Assembly: GCA_027343725.1 (NCBI GenBank)
Contig: DAHWKH010000078.1
Span: 1 to 6,881 of the forward strand
Source: Acidiferrobacteraceae bacterium
GTDB taxonomy: Bacteria; Pseudomonadota; Gammaproteobacteria; Acidiferrobacterales; Acidiferrobacteraceae
DNA length: 6,881 bases
Direction of reading: 5' to 3'
Under the pieces are notes generated by a model. That model saw only the letters and a program-made list of their open reading frames with translations. It was not told the DNA's origin and made no database searches. The stretch's first letter is position 1. The number at the start of each line of letters is the position of its first letter. Made by a program: the position numbers and the translations under genes. Shown here piece by piece: positions 1 to 5,229 of the stretch.

Positions 1-288
1 ATCGGGATTGGGGGTGAGTCCGGCCTTACAGTCGGCGAGAAAGCGGGCGAACACGCGCTCGCGGTAAGGCTGCGCGAAGTTGACGGCGTGCAATGGGATC
101 TCGAGGTGCAGGGCGGCCTCGCGCGCCGATTGATAGTCTTCCGCCGATGGGCAGAAGCCATCGCGGTCATCGTCCTCCCAGTTCTTCATGAAAAGCCCCG
201 AGACCCGATAGCCCTCGGCTTGGAGGAGGGCCGCGGCGAGCGCCGAATCGACGCCGCCTGAGAGCGCCACCATGACATGCGCCTTCAC
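1..288 (-). CDS. mnmA: tRNA-specific 2-thiouridylase MnmA, N-terminal part (cut by window edge)
   Basis: MnmA is a cytoplasmic enzyme that adenylates U34 of the Lys, Glu and Gln tRNAs and replaces its oxygen with sulfur. Bases 288 down to 1 encode 96 residues with the family hallmarks. They are the PP-loop ATP-binding motif SGGVDS at residues 10-15, [11 protein letters not shown] at 31-41, and TPNPD at 92-96, where the window ends. The catalytic Cys that normally follows a few residues after TPNPD lies outside, as does the rest of the roughly 360-residue family length. The start chosen is GTG at 288-286. Its last two bases overlap the TGA stop of nudJ (GTGA overlap), and it places the PP-loop close to the usual distance from the N-terminus. 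I see no Shine-Dalgarno sequence, which fits translational coupling to nudJ. An in-frame ATG at 273-271 is less likely because it would leave almost nothing before the PP-loop. Recognition of the family is secure. Confidence 0.95.
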   Translation of the reverse strand, partial: MKAHVMVALSGGVDSALAAALLQAEGYRVSGLFMKNWEDDDRDGFCPSAEDYQSAREAALHLEIPLHAVNFAQPYRERVFARFLADCKAGLTPNPD

Positions 289-731
289 AGCGGCGAGACC
301 AGGGCGGTGAGCGGATAGGATTGCCCGCGGCGATAGTCTTCGAGCGCCCGCAGGACCTGCGGGCCGCGGTGCATGGCGCGGCGCTCCTCGATCTCGGCAA
401 ACGTCAACCACAGCGCCCGGCGGATGCCGACGTCGAGGGGGCGCTCGGGGTGATGGTCGGTGACCGTGCCCACGAAGGCGAAGCGCACGTAGGTGATGCC
501 GCTCGCGCTCCGGTAATGGTAGACCCCGAGCAGCGCGCGCGGCGCGAACACGAAGGCGGTTTCCTCGTAGGTCTCGCGCACGACCGCCGCGAGCAGTGAT
601 TCCTGCGACTCGAGGTGACCCGCGGGCTGATTCAGGACGAGCCGCCCGCTGATCTCCTCCTCGACGCACAAGAAGCGCCCCTCGCGTTCGACGATCGCCG
701 CCACTGTCACGTGGATGCCGCGTTCGCTCAT
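285..731 (-). CDS. nudJ: NudJ-type Nudix phosphatase
   Basis: This 148-residue Nudix hydrolase resembles E. coli NudJ (YmfB, 153 residues), a cytoplasmic enzyme reported to hydrolyse nucleoside di- and triphosphates and the thiamine precursor HMP-PP. The Nudix box spans residues 38-60. It has G38, E44 and the metal-binding core R52-E53-x-x-E56-E57. The usual glycine after EEx is Ala59, a variant I recall from other proteobacterial NudJ-like proteins, so probably not a defect. NQPAGHLE at 34-41 and a C-terminal QSYPL at 128-132 also match E. coli NudJ ([13 protein letters not shown]). The ATG at 731-729 overlaps the rluE stop by four bases (ATGA), and the gene's own TGA overlaps the mnmA GTG. 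An upstream extension of the open frame into rluE is not coding. The order rluE-nudJ-mnmA is the same as in E. coli, which supports the name. The true physiological substrate is not visible from sequence. Confidence 0.9.
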   Translation of the reverse strand: MSERGIHVTVAAIVEREGRFLCVEEEISGRLVLNQPAGHLESQESLLAAVVRETYEETAFVFAPRALLGVYHYRSASGITYVRFAFVGTVTDHHPERPLDVGIRRALWLTFAEIEERRAMHRGPQVLRALEDYRRGQSYPLTALVSPL

Positions 732-1273
732 GCCGCGACCGTGTGCGCGCGCCAGATGCCGCTCGGAAGATCCGCGAGCGTATAGGGGCCCACGGCGTAG
801 CGCACGAGCCTCAGCGTCGGGTGGCCGACGGCCGCGGTCATGCGCCGGACCTGACGGTTGCGGCCTTCGCTCAGGGTGATGGCAAGCCAGCTCGTGGGGA
901 TGTGGCGGCGCGTGCGGATCGGGGGCTCGCGCGGCCAGAGCGCCGGTTCCGGGAGGGGCTCGACACGTGCCGTCCGGGTCTTGCGGCCATCCAACACGAT
1001 GCCCTCGGAGAGTCGCGCGCACGCGGCCTCGTCGGGCAGGCCCTCCACCTGGGCCCAGTAGACCTTGGGAAAGCGCCCCCCGGGGCGGGTCAGCGCGCTC
1101 GCGAGCGCACCGTCGTCCGTCAGGAGCAGGAGGCCCTCGGAGTCGCGATCGAGGCGTCCCGCGGGATAGACGTGCGGGATCGGGATGTAATCCTTGAGGG
1201 TCGATCGTCCGTGGGGGTCGGTGAAGCGCGTGAGGACCCCGTAGGGTTTGTTAAAAAGAATGAGCTGCGCCAT
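728..1273 (-). CDS. rluE: 23S rRNA pseudouridine synthase RluE (RsuA family)
   Basis: This 181-residue protein belongs to the RsuA/RluB/RluE/RluF family, which isomerises uridine to pseudouridine in rRNA. E. coli RluE modifies U2457 of 23S rRNA. Visible motifs are [10 protein letters not shown] at residues 6-15, [15 protein letters not shown] at 38-52 with the catalytic Asp42, KVYWAQVEG at 70-78, [10 protein letters not shown] at 136-145, and LRLVR at 154-158. There is no N-terminal S4 RNA-binding domain, as in RluE and unlike RsuA or RluB. It lacks the N-terminal tail that makes E. coli RluE about 217 residues long. The start ATG at 1273-1271 has only a weak upstream GGA (1282-1280, minus strand). 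It heads the minus-strand operon and is divergent from icd, exactly as in E. coli, which is the main reason for choosing RluE over other paralogues. Confidence 0.92.
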   Translation of the reverse strand: MAQLILFNKPYGVLTRFTDPHGRSTLKDYIPIPHVYPAGRLDRDSEGLLLLTDDGALASALTRPGGRFPKVYWAQVEGLPDEAACARLSEGIVLDGRKTRTARVEPLPEPALWPREPPIRTRRHIPTSWLAITLSEGRNRQVRRMTAAVGHPTLRLVRYAVGPYTLADLPSGIWRAHTVAA

Positions 1274-1312
1274 GTCCTGTCCGCCGGCCGTCCGTTACAA
1301 TCGCCGGGGACC

Positions 1313-1318
1313 ATTATA
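1313..1318 (-). promoter_or_regulatory. Candidate -10 box for the rluE-nudJ-mnmA operon
   Basis: The minus strand reads a perfect sigma-70 -10 hexamer, TATAAT, at 1318-1313, striking in such G+C-rich DNA. Transcription would begin near 1306, giving a leader of about 33 bases to the rluE ATG at 1273. There is no good -35: the nearest TTGAGG (1346-1341) is 22 bases away, too far. A TG dinucleotide at 1322-1321 is one base off the extended -10 position. The box is therefore suggestive rather than proven. On the plus strand the same segment offers only weak -10 matches for icd, such as CATTAT at 1312-1317. Confidence 0.4.
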
Positions 1319-1347
1319 CGCAAGCGGCGCATGGCGCGCCCCTCAAC

Positions 1348-1352
1348 GAGGA
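1348..1352 (+). promoter_or_regulatory. Ribosome binding site of icd
   Basis: GAGGA lies four bases before the ATG at 1357 and is the only Shine-Dalgarno-like sequence near the icd start. It supports that start over the out-of-frame ATG at 1331. Confidence 0.6.
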
Positions 1353-1356
1353 CAGC

Positions 1357-2586
1357 ATGACGACAGGCAGCACAGAGGGCGAGATCATCCGAGTCGGTCG
1401 CGACGGGGCCCTGGAGGTCCCGGACCGCCCGATCCTTCCGTTTATCGAGGGCGACGGCATCGGCGTCGACATCACGCCGGTCATGCAGCGGGTCGTGGCG
1501 GCGGCCTGCGAGCGCGCCTATGGCGGACGCCGGGGGATCGTCTGGCGCGAGATCTACGCGGGTGAGAAGGCGCACCGGCGCACCGGCCACGCCTTGCCGC
1601 CCGAGACGCTCGCCGCCATCAAGGAGTATCGGGTCGCGATCAAGGGGCCGCTCACGACCCCGGTGGGGGGCGGCATCCGGTCCTTGAACGTGAGCCTGCG
1701 CCAGGAGCTCGATCTCTACGTGTGTTTGCGGCCCGTGCGCTATTTCGCCGGGGTGCCAAGCCCCCTGAAGGAGCCCGAAAACACCGACATGGTGATCTTC
1801 CGGGAGAACTCGGAGGACATCTACGCGGGGATCGAATGGCCCGCCGGGTCCCCGGAGGCCGAGCAGCTGATCGCGTTTCTGACGGGTCCCCTGGGGGTGC
1901 GCTCGATCCGCTTCCCCGGGAGCGCCGGCATCGGCGTCAAGCCGGTGTCGCGCGAGGGCTCCGAGCGCCTGATCCGCAAGGCCCTGGTCTACGCCATCAC
2001 GCACCTGAAGCCCTCGGTCACGCTCGTGCACAAGGGCAACATCATGAAATACACCGAAGGCGCGTTTCGCCAATGGGGTTACGAGCTCGCGCAACGCGAG
2101 TTCGGGGCCACGGAACGGGACGGGCAGATGGTCATCACGCGCCCCGATGGCGGCTCCCTGGTCGTGAAGGACGTCATCGCCGACGCCTTCTTGCAGCAAA
2201 TCCTGCTGCGCCCCAAGGACTACAGCGTGATCGCCACCATGAATCTGAACGGCGACTATATCTCCGATGCGCTCGCGGCCCAGGTCGGGGGCATCGGCAT
2301 GGCGCCGGGGGCGAATCTCTCCGACACGGTCGCGTTGTTCGAGGCCACCCACGGCACGGCGCCGCGGTACGCCGGCCTGGACAAGGTCAACCCCTCGTCA
2401 TTGATCCTGTCAGCCGAGATGATGCTGCGCCACATGGGCTGGGGGGAGGCCGCGGATCATATCGTCGCGGGCCTCGCCAAGGCCCTGGCCCAGGGACAGG
2501 TGACCTACGACCTCGCGCGCCTCATGCCCGGCGCCCGGGAACTCAGCTGTTCGGCGTTCGGCGAGGCCGTGATCGCGGGAATGTGA
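1357..2586 (+). CDS. icd: Isocitrate dehydrogenase, NADP-dependent
   Basis: This is the TCA-cycle enzyme that oxidatively decarboxylates isocitrate to 2-oxoglutarate, producing NADPH in the cytoplasm. The 409 residues align almost end to end with E. coli Icd (416). The catalytic Tyr is Y156 in [11 protein letters not shown] and the catalytic Lys is K226 in VHKGNIMK. The metal-binding Asp residues are D276, D300 and D304. The NADP-selecting residues of E. coli (K344, Y345, V351, Y391, R395) correspond to R337, Y338, V344, Y384 and R388. Four of the five are identical and the K-to-R change keeps the positive charge, so NADP use is expected. The Ser that AceK phosphorylates in E. coli (S113) is kept as S109 in GGIRSLNV, so reversible phosphorylation is possible if aceK exists elsewhere. 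Translation starts at the ATG following GAGGA. The gene is divergent from rluE, as in E. coli, and is followed by an unrelated efflux operon. No clear intrinsic terminator follows. Confidence 0.97.
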   Translation: MTTGSTEGEIIRVGRDGALEVPDRPILPFIEGDGIGVDITPVMQRVVAAACERAYGGRRGIVWREIYAGEKAHRRTGHALPPETLAAIKEYRVAIKGPLTTPVGGGIRSLNVSLRQELDLYVCLRPVRYFAGVPSPLKEPENTDMVIFRENSEDIYAGIEWPAGSPEAEQLIAFLTGPLGVRSIRFPGSAGIGVKPVSREGSERLIRKALVYAITHLKPSVTLVHKGNIMKYTEGAFRQWGYELAQREFGATERDGQMVITRPDGGSLVVKDVIADAFLQQILLRPKDYSVIATMNLNGDYISDALAAQVGGIGMAPGANLSDTVALFEATHGTAPRYAGLDKVNPSSLILSAEMMLRHMGWGEAADHIVAGLAKALAQGQVTYDLARLMPGARELSCSAFGEAVIAGM

Positions 2587-2607
2587 CGAGGGGTTCAAGC
2601 GCGCGGA

Positions 2608-2620
2608 TCACAGGTTGTGA
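2608..2620. repeat. Inverted repeat TCACA-GGT-TGTGA overlapping the -35 box
   Basis: A perfect 5-base dyad with a 3-base centre, whose right arm lies within the -35 hexamer TTGTGA of the promoter before the efflux operon. Its position suggests a binding site for a regulator acting at the -35. The arms are in the opposite order to the CRP site (TGTGA-N6-TCACA), so it is not a CRP site. The dyad is short and chance occurrence is possible. Confidence 0.3.
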
Positions 2621-2644
2621 GCGCTTTTGCGCGCTCGCTATAAT
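2615..2644 (+). promoter_or_regulatory. Sigma-70-type promoter of the efflux operon
   Basis: TTGTGA (2615-2620, four of six consensus bases) is separated by 18 bases from a perfect TATAAT (2639-2644). This is the best promoter in the window. It lies in the 66-base gap after icd, so the efflux genes need not depend on icd transcription. The start point would fall near 2651, at or next to the first candidate ATG (2653). This affects the choice of start for the outer-membrane factor. Confidence 0.6.
2619..2636. promoter_or_regulatory. Candidate operator: inverted repeat in the promoter spacer
   Basis: GAGCGC (2619-2624) and GCGCTC (2631-2636) form a perfect 6-base dyad around TTTTGC, filling most of the spacer between -35 and -10. 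An 18-base dyad at this position recalls operators of MerR-family metal or drug sensors, and a repressor there would also block polymerase. It is unlikely to be the icd terminator because no T-run follows the right arm. No regulator gene is in the window, so the binding protein is unknown. Confidence 0.35.
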
Positions 2645-2650
2645 AGGAGG
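2645..2650 (+). promoter_or_regulatory. AGGAGG, possible ribosome binding site
   Basis: A perfect Shine-Dalgarno core lies two bases before the ATG at 2653, closer than the usual five to nine bases. It also lies between the -10 box and the predicted transcription start, so the local promoter's mRNA might not contain it. It could act on transcripts reading through from icd. Confidence 0.4.
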
Positions 2651-2652
2651 AC

Positions 2653-4071
2653 ATGATAGGCAAACCGGGCGTTGGCCGGCCGGCAAGGCGGGTGGGGGAG
2701 GTGGCGAAAACCCGAAAAGTCGCACTGGCGGTAGGAGTCGCGCTCGTGCTGGGTGGCTGCGCCACGTATACCGAACGACCCCTGACGCATGCCGCGGTGC
2801 GGGCACAGCTCAAGCCGCGCCCGGTGACCGCCGTATGGGTGTCGCGCGCCCGCCTCCTGCTCCCGCAGCTGCCGCCGATCACGGTTCACAAGGGCGCGCG
2901 GATGACGCCCGATCTCGCCGCCGTGATCGCGGTCGTCGGCGACCCGATGTTGCGCAGCCTGCGCGCCGAGGAGGCGGTGGCCTCGGCCCAGGTCCTGAGC
3001 GCCGGCCTTTTGCCGAATCCGGTCTTTTCCTACGGCCTGGGCGTGCCCATAAGCGGCGCGGGACTGACGCGCGCCTTCCGTGTCGGTCTCGGACTGCCGA
3101 TCCGCTCGCTCATCACGCGCCGCGCGCGCGTGCAGGCGGCGCGCGCGCATGCGCGCGCCGTCGACCTCACGATCGCGTGGCGCGAATGGCAGGTCGCGTC
3201 CCGGGCCAAGGCGCTCACCTATGAGCTCCTGGTCGGGCGGCGCGCGCGCGCCCTACTCGATCACGAGGTGCGCGCCCTGCGGGCGAGTGTCGCGACCCTG
3301 GATGATGCCGAGGCGAGCGGTTTTGCGACCATCGGCGCCGCCGCCGCGGCGCGGCTTGCGCTCCATCAGACCAAGGTGGCGCGGCTTGCGGTGCGCGAGG
3401 CCTACGCCCTGAAAAGCCAGGCGCTGCGCGCATTGCTCGGGATCGGCTCGGACGTCCCGCTGCGCCTGGCCTGGCCGCGCCGGGCGGGGGGCGGGATGCC
3501 GGAGCGGCCCGTGTGGCTGCAGGGCCTCGGGCACCGGCGGCTCGACCTTCTGGCCTTGCGCGAGGGGTATCGGAGCGCCGATGCGCGCTTGCGCGCGGCC
3601 ATCGCCGGCCAGTTCCCGGCGATCACCGTGGGCGTCGATCGCGCGCGCGATACGAGCGATATCAATACCTTGGGGGGCGGCGTGAGTGTGAGCCTGCCGA
3701 TTTTCAATCACAATCAAGGGGCGATCGCCCAGGCGCGCGCGAGCCGCCGGGTGTTGTTTCGCACCTATGCCGCGCGCCTGTTTCAGGCGCGTTCGGAGAT
3801 CGAGACACTGTTGACGAAGCTGCGCTACACCGAGCGCACGATCCGCGCGCGCCGCGGCACGGTCCGGGTCCTGAAACGCCTGCAGGGGCTGTACCGGCAC
3901 GCGCTCCTGCGCCATCGGATCGCGGCCCTGACCTACTACCAACTGCTCGATCGCGCGGATCGTGAGCGCTTGGCGCTCTTGCGCGCGCGGGCGCGCGAGG
4001 ATCAGCTGCGCGTGGCCCTGGAGGCCGCAAGCGGGCGCTTCGAGTGGCCCGGGACGCGCCATGGCGGCTAG
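2653..4071 (+). CDS. Outer-membrane factor of an RND efflux pump (TolC/CzcC-like lipoprotein)
   Basis: This is the outer-membrane channel of a tripartite pump, expected to assemble as a trimer that docks on the adaptor encoded next. The 472-residue reading carries a basic N-region, a hydrophobic stretch (A24-L33) and a lipobox LGGC with Cys36, so it should be lipid-anchored like CusC and OprM. Family features are the alanine-rich helical repeats around residues 85-125 with GLLPNPVFSYG (118-128), the second repeat from about residue 295 (RRLDLLALREGYRSADARLRA), and SLPIFNHNQGAIAQARA at 347-363, a hallmark of CzcC-like channels. Arg and Ala are very abundant. The start is uncertain. ATG 2653 has AGGAGG only two bases away. 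GTG 2701 would give a more ordinary 19-residue lipoprotein signal and suits the predicted transcription start near 2651, but has no well-spaced ribosome site. Its place before the adaptor and permease resembles czcCBA and cusCBA order. The substrate is unknown. Confidence 0.88.
   Translation: MIGKPGVGRPARRVGEVAKTRKVALAVGVALVLGGCATYTERPLTHAAVRAQLKPRPVTAVWVSRARLLLPQLPPITVHKGARMTPDLAAVIAVVGDPMLRSLRAEEAVASAQVLSAGLLPNPVFSYGLGVPISGAGLTRAFRVGLGLPIRSLITRRARVQAARAHARAVDLTIAWREWQVASRAKALTYELLVGRRARALLDHEVRALRASVATLDDAEASGFATIGAAAAARLALHQTKVARLAVREAYALKSQALRALLGIGSDVPLRLAWPRRAGGGMPERPVWLQGLGHRRLDLLALREGYRSADARLRAAIAGQFPAITVGVDRARDTSDINTLGGGVSVSLPIFNHNQGAIAQARASRRVLFRTYAARLFQARSEIETLLTKLRYTERTIRARRGTVRVLKRLQGLYRHALLRHRIAALTYYQLLDRADRERLALLRARAREDQLRVALEAASGRFEWPGTRHGG
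3141..3158. repeat. 18-bp perfect palindrome of alternating GC
   Basis: GCGCGCGCATGCGCGCGC lies inside the outer-membrane-factor gene. It is part of a 20-base alternating purine-pyrimidine run (3139-3158), with a second run at 3121-3134. The stretch encodes Arg/Ala-rich residues, and coding constraint in G+C-rich DNA may fully explain it. It could extrude as a hairpin or adopt Z-DNA under supercoiling. Confidence 0.6.
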
Positions 4072-4094
4072 GGTCGCCTGGATCGTCATGCGGG

Positions 4095-4143
4095 AGGCCC
4101 CGGTCCCGCCGGAGGGGCCCGCGAGGCGTGGGGCTTGGGGCCT
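4095..4143 (+). repeat. Long-loop inverted repeat in the intergenic gap
   Basis: AGGCCCC (4095-4101) can pair with GGGGCCT (4137-4143), and GGCCCC (4096-4101) alternatively with GGGGCC (4114-4119). In mRNA this would give competing G+C-rich hairpins between the outer-membrane-factor and adaptor genes. No T-run follows, so it is not a standard terminator. It might affect mRNA stability or partial termination. Confidence 0.3.
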
Positions 4144-4167
4144 GTCCGCGCCCCGCCGCGCCTGCGT

Positions 4168-4172
4168 GGGGA
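4168..4172 (+). promoter_or_regulatory. Ribosome binding site of the adaptor gene
   Basis: GGGGA stands four bases before ATG 4177. It fixes the adaptor start there rather than at an in-frame TTG at 4135, which would put a Pro/Arg-rich leader before the membrane segment. Confidence 0.55.
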
Positions 4173-4176
4173 TCCG

Positions 4177-5229
4177 ATGAAGCGCCGGCTCCTTGTGCTG
4201 CTTGCGGTCGTGGCCGGCGTCGTCGCCTGGCTTGCGAGTTCCTCATCGCGGCCGCGGGTGCCGGTGAAATTCGTGCCCACCGATACCGTTCAGGTGGCGC
4301 CTTTGCGCGCGGCCCCGGTCGTCAATCACCTCGTGGCCTACGGGCGCGTGGTCGCGGCCCCCTGGGCGGTCCACAGCCTGGTGGAGCCGTTCGAGGTGTC
4401 GGTGACGCGCGTGCTCGTCAATCGCGGAGAGAGCGTCAGCAAAGGGGCGCGGCTCCTGACGCTCGCCCCGGGCCCCGAGGCCCGGTTGGCCCTCCTGCAG
4501 GCCCGCAGCAGTTACCGCCTGGCGCGGCTTGCCTTGCGCGAGGAGCGCATGCGCGTGCATTTGCGGTTGGCGACGAGCGCCGGGCTTTTGCGCGCCAAGC
4601 GGGTCTTCGATCAGGCGCGCGTAACGCTCACGACCTTGCAAGACGAGGGCCTGCGCAACGCCATGGCGCTGACGGCGCCGGTCGGCGGGCTCGTGAGCGC
4701 GATTTCCGCGCACGAAGGCGCGAGCATCGCCCCGGGACAGCCGCTCATGGAGATCGTCGCCGGCGACCGCCTGGAGGTCCGCCTCGGGATCGAGCCCGAG
4801 GACGCCCCCGCGATCCGGGTGGGGGAGCGGGTCCGCTTGTCCTCGTTCGAGGGGGCAAGCCAGGCGCACGTGCACGGGCTTGTGTCGGTGATCGGGCGGG
4901 TCATGGACCCGACGACCCACATGATCAACGTATTCGTGACCCTGCCGGCGCGGAATCCCTACCTCCTCGGGGAATACGTCGAGGGCCGTTTCACCGCGAC
5001 CTCCGCGCGCGGACTCGTGGTGGCGCGCTCGGCGGTGGTCCCCGCGGGGCACCATGACGTGCTCTATACGATCGCCGACGGCCGGGCGGTCATGCACCGG
5101 GTGCAGATCGGGGCGCGCAACAAGCGCATCGTCCAGGTCATCGACCCGCATCTGAAGGCGGGGATGCCGGCCGTGGTGGTCGGGAACTACGAGTTGAAGC
5201 CCGGTATGCCGGTGCGTGTCACGAAATGA
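4177..5229 (+). CDS. RND efflux periplasmic adaptor (HlyD/MFP family)
   Basis: This 350-residue membrane-fusion protein bridges the inner-membrane permease and the outer-membrane channel. A basic N-terminus (MKRR) and one hydrophobic segment (about residues 5-20) form a signal anchor. There is no lipobox Cys, so it is either membrane-anchored or cleaved after the Ala/Ser stretch. The two halves of the lipoyl/barrel-sandwich domain are at about 66-98 (EVSVTRVLVNRGESVSKGARL) and 165-194 (LTAPVGGLVSAISAHEGASIAPGQPL). Between them lies a short alpha-hairpin (about 100-158) rich in Arg, Leu and Ala. The beta-barrel follows (about 198-275), then a membrane-proximal domain with repeated glycine turns (KAGMP 328-331, KPGMP 341-345). 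It has no Met-rich or His-rich N-terminal metal motif like that of CusB, and only scattered His (HVH 231-233, HH 292-293). Its stop overlaps the permease ATG (ATGA), indicating translational coupling. Family is clear; substrate is not. Confidence 0.92.
   Translation: MKRRLLVLLAVVAGVVAWLASSSSRPRVPVKFVPTDTVQVAPLRAAPVVNHLVAYGRVVAAPWAVHSLVEPFEVSVTRVLVNRGESVSKGARLLTLAPGPEARLALLQARSSYRLARLALREERMRVHLRLATSAGLLRAKRVFDQARVTLTTLQDEGLRNAMALTAPVGGLVSAISAHEGASIAPGQPLMEIVAGDRLEVRLGIEPEDAPAIRVGERVRLSSFEGASQAHVHGLVSVIGRVMDPTTHMINVFVTLPARNPYLLGEYVEGRFTATSARGLVVARSAVVPAGHHDVLYTIADGRAVMHRVQIGARNKRIVQVIDPHLKAGMPAVVVGNYELKPGMPVRVTK

Larger units (their letters stand above)
4061..4180 (+). other. Small open frame bridging the outer-membrane factor and adaptor genes
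   Basis: An ATG at 4061 opens a 39-codon frame that overlaps the last 11 bases of the outer-membrane-factor gene and ends with a TGA sharing ATGA with the adaptor ATG (4177). It could carry ribosomes across the 105-base gap and couple translation. The peptide (MAARVAWIVMREAP, then a Pro/Arg/Gly-rich tail) resembles no family I know, and no ribosome site precedes it. It may be only an accidental open frame. Confidence 0.15.

Noticed and set aside
732..1022. N-terminal extension of the nudJ open frame upstream of ATG 731.
   Set aside because: The extension reads as Pro/Arg/His-rich peptide within rluE. The Nudix fold begins at the ATG that overlaps the rluE stop, matching E. coli NudJ length.
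2608..2620. CRP binding site.
   Set aside because: The arms are in reverse order (TCACA then TGTGA) with a 3-base centre, unlike TGTGA-N6-TCACA.
2587..2652. Intrinsic terminator for icd.
   Set aside because: The dyad GAGCGC-N6-GCGCTC could form a stem, but it is followed by GCTATAATAGG rather than a T-run and fits better as promoter spacer structure.
2520..2652. Integration site at the 3' end of icd, because E. coli prophage e14 inserts in icd and an accessory-type pump operon follows here.
   Set aside because: There is no integrase, no duplicated icd end and no direct repeat in the window, and the pump genes have the same G+C-rich character as the housekeeping genes.
1722..3224. A 500-codon open frame on the plus strand spanning icd, the promoter gap and the start of the outer-membrane-factor gene.
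   Set aside because: It is out of frame with two well-supported genes, its peptide is low-complexity Arg/Gly/Pro/Ala-rich, and it matches no family. Long accidental open frames are expected at this G+C content.
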